Below are positions 46,315-55,350 of a stretch of 61,925 nucleotides of DNA, piece by piece. The stretch's first letter is position 1. Each line of letters starts with the position of its first letter. Source of the DNA: Clostridia bacterium (lineage in GTDB: Bacteria > Bacillota > Clostridia > Oscillospirales > Acutalibacteraceae); assembly GCA_017473165.1 (NCBI GenBank), contig JAFUNA010000009.1, positions 1 through 61,925 on the forward strand. Direction: 5' to 3'. The position numbers were made by a program, and so were the translations under genes. Under the pieces are notes generated by a model. That model was not told the origin of the DNA and did not search any database. It saw only the letters and a program-made list of their open reading frames with translations.

Positions 46315-49300
46315 TTACTTGTAGTACTCAACAGCTGACTCGAAGAGCTTGAGGTCGAATTCGCCGGGAACGTTCTTGTAAAGACCGAAGCCGGTTCTTT
46401 CTGCGTGGCCCATCTTGCCCAGAACTCTGCCGTCGGGTGAAACGATGCCTTCAATTGCAAAGTCGGAGTTGTTGGGGTTGAAGGCGATGTCATTTGTTGC
46501 GTTGCCGTCAAAGTCAACATACTGTGTGATAATCTGACCGTTTGCGGCAAGCTTTCTGATGAGAGCCTCGTCAGCAATGAATCTGCCTTCGCCGTGTGAA
46601 ATGGGAACGCTGTAGATCTCGCCCTGCTTTGCCTTTGAGAGCCAGGGTGAATTGTTGGAAACAAGCTTTGTGCGGACAATCTTGGACTGGTGTCTGCTGA
46701 TTGTGTTGTAGGTGAGAGTGGGGCAGGTTTCATCGGTGTCGATAATCTTGCCGTAGGGAACAAGACCGAGCTTGATGAGTGCCTGGAAGCCGTTGCAGAT
46801 ACCGAGCATCAAGCCGTCACGCTTTTCAAGAAGCTCTGTTACAGCCTGCTTGATTTCTGCGTTGCGGAAGAATGCGGTAATGAACTTGCCCGAGCCGTCG
46901 GGTTCGTCGCCGCCCGAGAAGCCGCCGGGAACAAAGATAATCTGGCTTTCGCCGACCTTCTTTGCGAAGTCCTCAACGGATTTTGCAATGCTTGCTGCTG
47001 AAAGGTTGTTGATAACAAAGATTTCTGCCTCTGCGCCTGCTCTTTCGGCATATTTTGCGGAATCGTATTCGCAGTTTGTGCCGGGGAATACGGGAATAAG
47101 AACCTTGGGCTTTGCGGTTCTGATTGCAGGCTTTGCAAAGGTTGTTGCCTTATAATCGAAGGTTTCAATCTTCTTTTCGGGCATTGCAATGTTGCAGGAA
47201 TAGATTTCTTCAAGCTTATCCTCATAGATGGGAAGAAGCTTTGCAAAATCAACTGTTTCGCTGCCGTATGTGATTGCAGCCTTGTCGGTTGTGTAACCGA
47301 GAAGTGTGCCGCAGTCTGTATCGTCATTAAGCTCGATGATGAATGAGCCGTAGGAATAGCCGAAGATATCGTCAAGTGAAACGTCGGCAAAGTCAAAGCC
47401 GATGCCGTTACCCATAGCCATTTTGAGAACTGCTTCCGCTGCACCGCCCATGCCGGGAGTGTAGATTGCGGCAGCCTTGCCTGCGGTAACAAGAGCATAA
47501 ACCTCTTCGTAAACCTTAAGAAGTGATGCTGTTTCGGGAAGGTTGTCTGCTGTGTATTCGGGCTTGAGCATAACAACCTTGTGACCCGCAGCCTTGAATT
47601 CGGGAGAAACGATGTTCTTGATGTTTTCGGTTGTTACTGCGAATGATACGAGTGTGGGAGGTACGTCGATATCCTCAAATGAGCCGCTCATTGAGTCCTT
47701 GCCGCCGATAGCTGCAATTTTGAGGTCCATCTGTGCCTTGAATGCACCGAGAAGTGCTGCAAGAGGCTTGCCCCAACGCTTGCCGTCTTTGAGAGGCTTC
47801 TCAAAGTATTCCTGGAATGTTAGATAAACCTCGCTGAAGTCTGCGCCTGCGGCAATGAGCTTTGAAACGGACTCGATTACTGCAAGATATGCACCGTGAT
47901 AGGGGCTCTTTTCGGTGATGAAGGGGTTGTAGCCCCATGACATGAGCGAGCAGGTTTCGGTATCCTGCTTTTCAACGGCAATTTTATGTACCATTGCCTG
48001 GATGGGAGTCAGCTGATTTTTGCCGCCGAAGGGCATAAGAACGGTATTTGCACCGATTGTTGAGTCGAAACGCTCTGAAAGACCTCTCTTTGAGCAGATG
48101 TTGAGGTCGCCTGCAAGAGCGGTGTAGTTATCTGTGAATGAGCCGCTGATTTCCTTGCGGTAGTCCTCAAGCTTTGCGGGAGCGATGTCAATGTGCTTTT
48201 CCGCACCGTTGGAGTTAAGGAATTCACGACTGATGTTGCAGATTGCCTTGCCGTTCCAGTTCATAACAAGATAGGGCTTTTCCTTAACCTCGGCAACGAT
48301 TGTTGCTTCAAGGTTTTCGCTTGTTGCAAGCTCCATGAATCTTGCGGCATCCTTTGCTTCAACAACAACTGCCATTCTTTCCTGACTTTCGGAGATTGCA
48401 AGCTCTGTTCCGTCAAGACCTTCATACTTCTTGGGAACAGCGTTGAGGTTGATTTCAAGACCGTCGGCAAGCTCGCCGATAGCAACGGAAACACCGCCTG
48501 CACCGAAGTCGTTGCAGCGTTTGATGAGCTGTGATGCTTCTTTATTTCTGAACAGACGCTGAAGCTTTCTTTCTTCGGGAGCATTACCCTTCTGAACTTC
48601 AGCACCGCAGTTTTCGAGTGATTTGAGGTTATGTGATTTTGATGAGCCTGTTGCACCGCCGCAGCCGTCACGGCCTGTGCGTCCGCCGAGAAGGATAACA
48701 ACGTCACCGTCTTCGGGGCGTTCACGGCGAACATTCTCTTCGGGAGCAGCCGCAATAACAGCACCGATTTCCATTCTCTTTGCAACGTAGCCGGGATGAT
48801 AGAGCTCGTCAACGATGCCTGTTGCAAGACCTATCTGGTTACCGTAGGAGCTGTAGCCTGCTGCTGCGGTTGTAACAATCTTTCTCTGGGGAAGCTTGCC
48901 TTCGATTGTTTCGCTGACGGGAACTGTGGGGTCGCCCGCACCCGTTACACGCATAGCTGCGTAAACGTAGCTTCTGCCTGAAAGGGGGTCACGGATTGCA
49001 CCGCCAATGCAGGTTGCAGCACCGCCGAAGGGCTCGATTTCGGTGGGATGGTTATGTGTTTCGTTTTTGAAAAGGAGAAGCCATTTCTGGGTTTCGCCCT
49101 CGATTTCAACGTCAATCTTAACTGTGCAGGCGTTGATTTCTTCGCTTTCGTCAAGCTTGGGAAGAAGTCCCTGCTGCTTGAGATATCTTGCGGCAATTGT
49201 GCCGATATCCATAAGATTAACGGGCTTTGTTCTGTTGCAAGCCTTTCTTGCATCAATGTATTCGTCATATGCCTTCTGAAGAAGCTCGTCCTCAAACTTA

Positions 49301-50001
49301 ACGGAATCGATATTTGTCAGGAAGGTTGTGTGACGGCAATGGTCTGACCAGTAGGTGTCAATCATTCTGATTTCGGTGATTGTGGGGTCACGGTCCTCGC
49401 TGATGAAATATTTCTGGCAGAACTTGATATCGTCAAGGTCCATTGCAAGACCGTAATCGGCAACAAAAGCCTTAAGACCTGCTTCGTCAAGAGCGATAAA
49501 GCCGTCAAGAGTTCTGACTGTTTCGGGAATATCGTAGTCCGCTGCAAGAGTTTCATAGGTTTCAAGCGAAGCCTCTCTTGACTCAACGGGGTTGATTACA
49601 TACTTTTTAATCTGTGCAACGTCGTCAGCACCGATATTGCCGTAAAGGCAGTAAACCTTTGCGGTTTTAACAAGGGGACGCTCGCCCTTTGAGATAATCT
49701 GAATGCATTCTGCACATGAATTTGCTCTCTGGTCAAACTGACCGGGAAGGGGCTCAACCGCAAAAAGAACGTCGCATTCAAGGTTGGGTTCTTCGGTGAT
49801 GATATCGAGCTGGGGCTCGGAAAGAACTGTGCCCTTTGAATAGTCAAAAAGGTCTTTTTCGATGTTTTCGATGTCATAACGGTTGAGAACACGAACCTTT
49901 TCAAGTCCCTTTATGCCGAGAAGTGAAACAAGCTCGTTTTTGAGTGCACGGGCTTCGTTATCAAGTCCGTTTTTCTTTTCAACATACGCTCTGTATACCA
50001 T
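46315..50001 (-). CDS. purL: Phosphoribosylformylglycinamidine synthase, fused large type
   Basis: A 1228-residue protein of the Bacillota fused type. An N-terminal linker region leads to two AIRS-like halves (WSDHCRHTTF, the FGAR/ATP parts, and FGGKNQLTPIQAMV). The C-terminal glutaminase domain (about 970-1228) has PGTNCEYDSAKYAERAG, LGICNGFQAL with the catalytic Cys, and a late His-Glu (SHGEGRF). It converts FGAR to FGAM with glutamine and ATP. It is the last gene of the operon and starts 7 nt after purD ends. Confidence 0.96.
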   Translation of the reverse strand: MVYRAYVEKKNGLDNEARALKNELVSLLGIKGLEKVRVLNRYDIENIEKDLFDYSKGTVLSEPQLDIITEEPNLECDVLFAVEPLPGQFDQRANSCAECIQIISKGERPLVKTAKVYCLYGNIGADDVAQIKKYVINPVESREASLETYETLAADYDIPETVRTLDGFIALDEAGLKAFVADYGLAMDLDDIKFCQKYFISEDRDPTITEIRMIDTYWSDHCRHTTFLTNIDSVKFEDELLQKAYDEYIDARKACNRTKPVNLMDIGTIAARYLKQQGLLPKLDESEEINACTVKIDVEIEGETQKWLLLFKNETHNHPTEIEPFGGAATCIGGAIRDPLSGRSYVYAAMRVTGAGDPTVPVSETIEGKLPQRKIVTTAAAGYSSYGNQIGLATGIVDELYHPGYVAKRMEIGAVIAAAPEENVRRERPEDGDVVILLGGRTGRDGCGGATGSSKSHNLKSLENCGAEVQKGNAPEERKLQRLFRNKEASQLIKRCNDFGAGGVSVAIGELADGLEINLNAVPKKYEGLDGTELAISESQERMAVVVEAKDAARFMELATSENLEATIVAEVKEKPYLVMNWNGKAICNISREFLNSNGAEKHIDIAPAKLEDYRKEISGSFTDNYTALAGDLNICSKRGLSERFDSTIGANTVLMPFGGKNQLTPIQAMVHKIAVEKQDTETCSLMSWGYNPFITEKSPYHGAYLAVIESVSKLIAAGADFSEVYLTFQEYFEKPLKDGKRWGKPLAALLGAFKAQMDLKIAAIGGKDSMSGSFEDIDVPPTLVSFAVTTENIKNIVSPEFKAAGHKVVMLKPEYTADNLPETASLLKVYEEVYALVTAGKAAAIYTPGMGGAAEAVLKMAMGNGIGFDFADVSLDDIFGYSYGSFIIELNDDTDCGTLLGYTTDKAAITYGSETVDFAKLLPIYEDKLEEIYSCNIAMPEKKIETFDYKATTFAKPAIRTAKPKVLIPVFPGTNCEYDSAKYAERAGAEAEIFVINNLSAASIAKSVEDFAKKVGESQIIFVPGGFSGGDEPDGSGKFITAFFRNAEIKQAVTELLEKRDGLMLGICNGFQALIKLGLVPYGKIIDTDETCPTLTYNTISRHQSKIVRTKLVSNNSPWLSKAKQGEIYSVPISHGEGRFIADEALIRKLAANGQIITQYVDFDGNATNDIAFNPNNSDFAIEGIVSPDGRVLGKMGHAERTGFGLYKNVPGEFDLKLFESAVEYYK

Positions 50002-50007
50002 AGTATA

Positions 50008-51261
50008 TCAAACCTCCAATGCTTTTTTGCCGATGTCGTTTCTGTAGTAGGCATTTTCAAAATTAACGGTTTTAACGGTTTCGTAAGCCTTTGCAATTGC
50101 ATCGGCAAGGGTATCTGCGGTTTCTGTTACGCCAAGAACACGTCCGCCTGCGGTGAGGAGCTTACCGTCAGCAAGCTTTGCACCCGCAACATAGATGTTT
50201 TTGTCCTTGGGCATTGTGATTTCAAAGCCGCTCTGATATTTAACGGGATATCCGTCGGAAGCCATAACAACGCAGCAGGCTGATTTTTCGCTGAATTTAA
50301 CCTGCTCCTCGGAAAGAGTGCCGGCTGCAACGCTTTTCATGATTTCAAAAAGGTCGCTTTCAAGAAGGGGAAGCACAACCTGTGTTTCGGGGTCGCCGAA
50401 GCGGCAGTTATATTCGATAACCTTGGGACCGTTTTTGGTAATCATGAGTCCGAAGTAAAGGCAGCCCTTGAATGTTCTGCCCTCTGCGTTCATTGCGTTG
50501 ACGGTGGGAAGGAAGATTTCCTTCGTGCATCTCTCGGCAACCTCGGGAGTGTAGTAAGGGTTGGGAGCGATTGTTCCCATGCCGCCCGTGTTAAGACCCT
50601 CGTCGTTATCCTTTGCTCGTTTGTGGTCCATTGATGAAATCATGGGCACAACGGTTTTGCCGTCTGTGAATGAAAGCACGGAAACCTCGGGACCTTCAAG
50701 GAATTCTTCAATAACAATCTGATTGCCGCTTTCGCCGAAAGCCTTGTCCTGCATGATTGACTTAACCGCATCAAATGCTTCGTCACGGGTCATTGCGATG
50801 ATAACGCCCTTGCCCAGAGCAAGACCGTCAGCCTTGATAACGGTGGGGATGGGAGCGTCGGCAAGATATGCAAGAGCTTTTTCGGCATCGTCGAAAACCT
50901 CATATGCTGCGGTGGGAATGCCGTATTTTTTCATAAGGTTTTTGGAGAAAACCTTGCTGCCTTCGATGATAGCCGCCTTCTTTTCGGGTCCGAAGCAGGG
51001 AATGCCAAGCTTTGAAAGCTCGTCAACGGCACCGAGCACAAGGGGGTCATCGGGAGCAACAACCGCAAAGCCGATATCGTTTGACTTTGCGAATTCAACG
51101 ATTGCGGGAATATCCTTTGCACCGATTGCAACGCATTCCGCATCGTCAGCCATACCGCCGTTGCCGGGGAGTGCATAAATTTTTTCGATTTCTTTGTTTT
51201 CTTTAAGCTTTTTGATGATGGCGTGTTCACGTCCGCCGCCGCCGACTACCATAACTTTCAT
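50008..51261 (-). CDS. purD: Phosphoribosylamine-glycine ligase
   Basis: A 417-residue ATP-grasp enzyme with MKVMVVGGGGREHAII, the ATP lid IKADGLALGKGVII and NTGGMGTIAPNPYY, and metal-binding EYNCRFGDPETQ. It joins phosphoribosylamine and glycine to GAR. Its ATG overlaps the purN stop by four bases. Confidence 0.96.
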   Translation of the reverse strand: MKVMVVGGGGREHAIIKKLKENKEIEKIYALPGNGGMADDAECVAIGAKDIPAIVEFAKSNDIGFAVVAPDDPLVLGAVDELSKLGIPCFGPEKKAAIIEGSKVFSKNLMKKYGIPTAAYEVFDDAEKALAYLADAPIPTVIKADGLALGKGVIIAMTRDEAFDAVKSIMQDKAFGESGNQIVIEEFLEGPEVSVLSFTDGKTVVPMISSMDHKRAKDNDEGLNTGGMGTIAPNPYYTPEVAERCTKEIFLPTVNAMNAEGRTFKGCLYFGLMITKNGPKVIEYNCRFGDPETQVVLPLLESDLFEIMKSVAAGTLSEEQVKFSEKSACCVVMASDGYPVKYQSGFEITMPKDKNIYVAGAKLADGKLLTAGGRVLGVTETADTLADAIAKAYETVKTVNFENAYYRNDIGKKALEV

Positions 51262-51863
51262 GCGTTAGCCTCCGATATGATATTTTTGCAAACCTTTTCA
51301 GCCGACTGCGGAAGAATAATCCATTCCGCCTGCTCCATAACTCTTTTCTGGAGAGTTTCGGGGGTGTCATCGGGCTGAATTTCAACGGCTTTCTGCATGA
51401 TTATGCGACCGCCGTCGGGGATTTCGTTAACAAAATGAACCGTTGCACCCGTCACCTTGACTCCGTAGCCCAGAGCCGCCTCGTGCACACGCAGACCGTA
51501 GAAGCCTTCGCCGCAGAAGGAGGGAATGAGTGAGGGGTGAACGTTAATTATTCTGTCCTTGTAGTGATTTGTGAAACGCTCGGAGAGAATACTCATGAAG
51601 CCCGCAAGAACGATGAGGTCAATACCGTCGCCGTCGAGAATTTCGATAAGTCTGCCCTCAAAATCGGGAGTTTCCTTTTTGAGAACGGTTTCTGTACGGA
51701 TTCCCGCCTTTGCGGCTCTTTCAAGGGCATATGCACCCGCTTTGTTGGAAACAACAAGGGTGATTTCGCCGCTTTTGATAATTCCTGCCGCCTGTGCATC
51801 AATCAAAGCCTGCAGATTTGTTCCGCCGCCCGAAACAAGAACGGCAATACGAGCTTTTTTCAT
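51258..51863 (-). CDS. purN: Phosphoribosylglycinamide formyltransferase
   Basis: A 201-residue formyl-THF-dependent enzyme with IAVLVSGGGTNLQALIDA, LAGFMSILS, INVHPSLIPSF (catalytic His in the HPS motif) and GATVHFVNEIPDGG. It formylates GAR. The 123-nt gap to purM upstream contains an AATTCGGAAT-bounded element. Confidence 0.95.
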   Translation of the reverse strand: MKKARIAVLVSGGGTNLQALIDAQAAGIIKSGEITLVVSNKAGAYALERAAKAGIRTETVLKKETPDFEGRLIEILDGDGIDLIVLAGFMSILSERFTNHYKDRIINVHPSLIPSFCGEGFYGLRVHEAALGYGVKVTGATVHFVNEIPDGGRIIMQKAVEIQPDDTPETLQKRVMEQAEWIILPQSAEKVCKNIISEANA

Positions 51864-51882
51864 GTTTTCACTCCGTTCAAAT

Positions 51883-51977
51883 ATTCTAATTCGGAATTAA
51901 AAGATAGGTTTCGCCTATGAGCGGTTTAAAATGGGTGTGGGCAACGCCCGCCCTTCATTCCGCATTCCGAATTGTTG
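51883..51977. repeat. MITE-like element in the purM-purN gap
   Basis: AATTCGGAATT at one end and ATTCCGCATTCCGAATT at the other form inverted ends around about 65 bp holding two hairpins (GATAGG/CCTATG and GGGC/GCCC). A related unit lies in the purE-purF gap at 54508-54620. No coding potential, so mobilisation would need an outside enzyme. Confidence 0.55.
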
Positions 51978-51986
51978 TTATTTGCG

Positions 51987-53027
51987 TCAGCAAATAACAA
52001 CCTTATCCTCTGACTTGATAATTTCGCCGATGATGTAAGCATCTTCGCCGTTTGCCTTGAGAACTTCAAGAGCCTTTTCGGCATCTTCCTTGGTAACAAC
52101 AATGCTCATGCCGACACCCATGTTGAAGGTGTTGAACATATCTCTTTCGGGGATGTTGCCTGTCTTTGCGATGAGGTCAAAGATGGGAAGAATCTTAAGT
52201 GCGGATTTATCAATCTTTGCGCCAAAGCCGTCGGGAATGCTTCTGGGAATGTTTTCGTAGAAGCCGCCGCCTGTGATGTGGGAAACAGCCTTGACTGTTA
52301 CTTCCTCAAAGAGAGCGAGCATGGGCTTAACGTAAATCTTTGTGGGAGTGAGGAGAGTTTCGCCTACCGACTTGCCGCCGAGCTCTGCAACGGGAGTTTT
52401 GATGTCTGCGTTGTCAACATCGAAAACCTTTCTTACAAGCGAGAAGCCGTTGGAGTGAACGCCGCTGGAGGGAAGTGCGATAACAACGTCGCCCTCAACC
52501 ATCTTTGTGTTGTCAAGAACCTTATCCTTGTCAACAACGCCTACGCAGAAGCCTGCAAGGTCATATTCGTCAACGGGATAGAAGCCGGGCATTTCAGCGG
52601 TTTCGCCGCCGATGAGAGCGGCGTTTGACTGAACGCAGCCTTCAGCGATACCTGAAACGATTTCTGCAATTCTTTCGGGAACGTTTTTGCCGCAAGCAAT
52701 ATAGTCAAGGAAAAGCAGGGGCTTTGCACCGCAGCAGATGATGTCGTTTGCGCACATTGCAACGCAGTCGATACCTACTGTATCATGCTTGTCCATGATG
52801 AAAGCGAGCTTGAGCTTTGTGCCTACGCCGTCTGTGCCGCTTACGAGAACGGGCTTTGAGATACCTGTAAGGTCAAGCTCAAAAAGACCGCCGAAGCCGC
52901 CGATATCGGACATTGCACCTGCTGTGAGAGTTCTTTTGATGTGAGTTTTCATGAGTTCAACTGCTTTGTAGCCGGCGGTAATGTCAACGCCTGCTGCTGC
53001 GTAGCTTTCGCTGAAGCTTTTTTCCAT
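51987..53027 (-). CDS. purM: Phosphoribosylformylglycinamidine cyclo-ligase
   Basis: A 346-residue AIR synthetase with SYAAAGVDITAGYKAVELMK, VSGTDGVGTKLKLAF, CANDIICCGAKPLLFLDYI and GGETAEMPGFY. It makes AIR from FGAM. AGGAGG precedes the ATG. Confidence 0.96.
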   Translation of the reverse strand: MEKSFSESYAAAGVDITAGYKAVELMKTHIKRTLTAGAMSDIGGFGGLFELDLTGISKPVLVSGTDGVGTKLKLAFIMDKHDTVGIDCVAMCANDIICCGAKPLLFLDYIACGKNVPERIAEIVSGIAEGCVQSNAALIGGETAEMPGFYPVDEYDLAGFCVGVVDKDKVLDNTKMVEGDVVIALPSSGVHSNGFSLVRKVFDVDNADIKTPVAELGGKSVGETLLTPTKIYVKPMLALFEEVTVKAVSHITGGGFYENIPRSIPDGFGAKIDKSALKILPIFDLIAKTGNIPERDMFNTFNMGVGMSIVVTKEDAEKALEVLKANGEDAYIIGEIIKSEDKVVIC

Positions 53028-53065
53028 TATGTTAATCCTCCTAAGAATAATTTACTGATTTATTT

Positions 53066-54490
53066 TTATCCTTTGCCGTTCCAACAATATGTGCATACGC
53101 ACTCTGCGGGAAGTCCGATTGCCTCAAGAAGTCCTTCGATTGACTGATAGCCGAGAGTTGTGAGCTTGAGCTCCTTGCCGATGATTTCACGAAGCCTTTT
53201 GCCTCTTTCGGTTGAAGCGTCAAGGTATTCGTCGATGTGGTTGTCGCCCTCCTTGCCCTCGAGGTCATGGATAACACGGCGGGCAATGAGGTCATCGTCG
53301 GAAGTGTTGCGGGAGAAGTTAAGATATTTGCAGCCGAACATAATCGGGGGACAGGCTGAACGCATATGAACCTCTTTTGCACCGTGGCTGTAAAGGAAAT
53401 CAACGGTTTCACGAAGCTGTGTGCCCCTTACGATTGAATCGTCAACAAAAAGCAGGTTTTTGTTCTGAATAAGGTCGTGAACGGGAATCATTTTCATTTT
53501 CGCAACCTTGTTGCGTTCGCTCTGGCTTGTGGGCATGAAGCTTCTGGGCCAGGTTGGTGTATATTTGATGAAGGGTCTTGCAAAGGGAATGCCGCTTTCG
53601 TTTGCATAGCCTATTGCGTGGGGAGTGCCCGAATCGGGAACGCCGCTCACATAGTCAATTCCGTCGCAAAGACCGTTTGCCTTGTCCTCTCTTGCCATGA
53701 CCGCACCGTTTTTGGTTCTCATAACCTCAACGTTGATGCCCTCGTATCTTGCGGTCGGGTAGCCGTAATAGCTCCAGAGGAAGGCACAGATTTTCATTTT
53801 TTTCTGCGGCTCTGAAAGAACATGGACTCTGTCGGGATAAATCCTTACGATTTCGGCAGGGCCGAGCTCTTTTTCGAAAACATAGTCCAGCTTTTCGAAG
53901 GCATAGGATTCAAACGAAACGCATTTGCCCTCTGAATCGTTGCCGATAAGGATGGGCAGTCTGCCGACCTTATCTCTTGCGGCGATGATGCTGCCGTCAT
54001 CAAGAAGAATGAGAAGGGAAAGCGAGCCGTCGATTTTGTCCTGTGCAAAGCGGATGCCGTCAACGAAATTATCCTTTTGGTTGATGAGCGCGGCAACAAG
54101 CTCGGTTGAGTTGATTTTGCCCGAGGTCATTGTTGTGAAATGACCGCCGCCGACTGAAAGGAATTCGTCTATGAGCTCATCGGCGTTGTTTATGCAGCCG
54201 ATGGTTGTGATTGCGTAAACTCCGAGATTTGAACGGATAAGAATGGGCTGCGGGTCGCTGTCGCTGATGCAGCCGATGCAGGCATTGCCGTGCATTTCGT
54301 CAACCATGCCCGCAAACTTTGTGCGGAACGGTGAGTTTTCGATGTTGTGAATATCACGCTGAAAGCCTTTTTCATCGTTAACGGCTGCCATGCCTCCTCG
54401 GCGGGTACCGAGATGTGAGTGATAGTCAACACCGAAGAAAACGTCCAGAACAACATCCCTTGTCGATGTTGCGCCGAAAAATCCTCCCAT
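53066..54490 (-). CDS. PurF-like amidophosphoribosyltransferase lacking the N-terminal nucleophile cysteine
   Basis: A 474-residue protein from ATG 54490, fixed by GGAGG 8 nt ahead. A longer frame to 54544 lacks one. The glutaminase-like domain keeps LGTRRGGMAA and GCINNADEL, but the start is MGGFFGATS, with Gly where the mature enzyme has catalytic Cys. The PRTase domain keeps the PRPP loop NLLFVDDSIVRGTQLRE and SGVPDSGTPHAIGYA. The end CVCTYCWNG fits an Fe-S ligand pair like B. subtilis PurF. Placed in the purF slot, it is either ammonia-dependent or depends on another subunit. A second true PurF may exist elsewhere. Confidence 0.85.
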   Translation of the reverse strand: MGGFFGATSTRDVVLDVFFGVDYHSHLGTRRGGMAAVNDEKGFQRDIHNIENSPFRTKFAGMVDEMHGNACIGCISDSDPQPILIRSNLGVYAITTIGCINNADELIDEFLSVGGGHFTTMTSGKINSTELVAALINQKDNFVDGIRFAQDKIDGSLSLLILLDDGSIIAARDKVGRLPILIGNDSEGKCVSFESYAFEKLDYVFEKELGPAEIVRIYPDRVHVLSEPQKKMKICAFLWSYYGYPTARYEGINVEVMRTKNGAVMAREDKANGLCDGIDYVSGVPDSGTPHAIGYANESGIPFARPFIKYTPTWPRSFMPTSQSERNKVAKMKMIPVHDLIQNKNLLFVDDSIVRGTQLRETVDFLYSHGAKEVHMRSACPPIMFGCKYLNFSRNTSDDDLIARRVIHDLEGKEGDNHIDEYLDASTERGKRLREIIGKELKLTTLGYQSIEGLLEAIGLPAECVCTYCWNGKG

Positions 54491-54507
54491 AAATTTTACC
54501 TCCGGTA

Positions 54508-54620
54508 AATTAATTCGGAATGCGGAATTAACGACGGGTTTCACCCGTACCTATTTATATAAATCGGTCATAGGCGGAGCCTGCCGTTTAATTATGAATA
54601 CGCATTACGAAAAACGAATT
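54508..54620. repeat. MITE-like element in the purE-purF gap
   Basis: Starts AATTCGGAATGCGGAATT and ends with degenerate CGCATTACGAAAAACGAATT. Inner hairpins are ACGGG/CCCGT and CATAGGCGG-type. It resembles the 51883 element in layout and in the CATAGGCG / CGCCTATG words, in opposite sense. Confidence 0.55.
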
Positions 54621-55113
54621 ATTTATTAAACTTTTCTTCTATTTTCTCGTTTGCGGCAAGAACCTTTTCGGTTGCTGCTGCTCTTGCGGCGGCAAGCTTT
54701 TCGGCAAGCTCGGAGTCTGTTACCGCAAGAATCTGTATAGACAACAAAGCGGCATTGACTGCACCGTCGATTGCAACTGTTGCAACGGGAATGCCTGCGG
54801 GCATCTGAACAGTTGAAAGAAGTGCATCCATGCCGTCAAGAGTAGATGATTTTACGGGGATTCCGATAACGGGAAGGGTTGTGTTGGCTGCAATTGCACC
54901 TGCAAGGTGTGCAGCTTTGCCGGCAGCAGCAATGATTGCGCCGAAGCCGTTAAGGATTGCGTTCTGAGCAAATTCTTTTGAATGCTCGGGTGTTCTGTGT
55001 GCGGAAAAAACGTGAACCTCATAGGGCACACCGTATTCCTCAAGAGTATTTATGGCTTTTTCAACAACAGGCAAATCGCTGTCGCTGCCCATTACAATTC
55101 CGACTTTTTTCAT
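54619..55113 (-). CDS. purE: N5-carboxyaminoimidazole ribonucleotide mutase
   Basis: A 164-residue class I PurE with MGSDSDLPV, FSAHRTPEHSKEFA and GKAAHLAGAIAANTTLPVIG. It moves the carboxyl of N5-CAIR. It is the first gene of the operon, with AAGGAGG before ATG. purK, which makes its substrate, is not in the window. Confidence 0.95.
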   Translation of the reverse strand: MKKVGIVMGSDSDLPVVEKAINTLEEYGVPYEVHVFSAHRTPEHSKEFAQNAILNGFGAIIAAAGKAAHLAGAIAANTTLPVIGIPVKSSTLDGMDALLSTVQMPAGIPVATVAIDGAVNAALLSIQILAVTDSELAEKLAAARAAATEKVLAANEKIEEKFNK

Positions 55114-55142
55114 GGTAATCCTCCTTAAAAGATGCTGTTCTA

Positions 55143-55172
55143 ATTATACAATATTATATATATATAATGCAA
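55143..55172 (-). promoter_or_regulatory. Promoter of the purine operon
   Basis: On the minus strand TTGCAT (55172-55167), an 18-bp TATA-rich spacer and TATAAT (55148-55143). No purine (guanine) riboswitch core was recognised in the 30-nt leader. PurR-type control cannot be excluded. Confidence 0.7.
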
Positions 55173-55255
55173 GTGTTTCTTGGGTAAAAATTCAACGATA
55201 TTTGTCGCTTTATTTTGTTACTGTAACCAAAAGAAAAGAACTGTTGCAAACAGTA

Positions 55256-55285
55256 TTGACAAACGCCTTGAAATCGTGTTAGAAT
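55256..55285 (+). promoter_or_regulatory. Promoter of mntP
   Basis: TTGACA (55256-55261), 18-bp spacer, TAGAAT (55280-55285). It is divergent from the purE promoter. Confidence 0.75.
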
Positions 55286-55305
55286 ATTGAAAATCAAGCA
55301 TTCGG

Positions 55306-55333
55306 TCGGGTACAGCGGTATCCGATTTTTTAT
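55306..55333 (+). terminator. Terminator-like hairpin in the mntP leader
   Basis: TCGGGTAC pairs with GTATCCGA (with a G-T pair) around AGCG, followed by TTTTTT and then the AAAGGAG site of mntP. It lies between promoter and start codon, as an attenuator would. The leader is too short and lacks the usual conserved blocks of the yybP-ykoY manganese riboswitch. Confidence 0.5.
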
Positions 55334-55350
55334 TTACAAAGGAGAACAAA

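Noticed and set aside
46839-47576. Long minus-strand second frame within purL
   Set aside because: Out-of-frame shadow of a well-conserved gene with no start signals.
54491-54544. Longer N-terminus of the PurF-like protein as a cleaved propeptide
   Set aside because: The extension has no Shine-Dalgarno, overlaps the MITE-like repeat, and would still leave Met-Gly, not Cys, at the start of the conserved domain.
55286-55350. yybP-ykoY manganese riboswitch ahead of mntP
   Set aside because: The leader is only about 60 nt and the expected conserved blocks are not seen.
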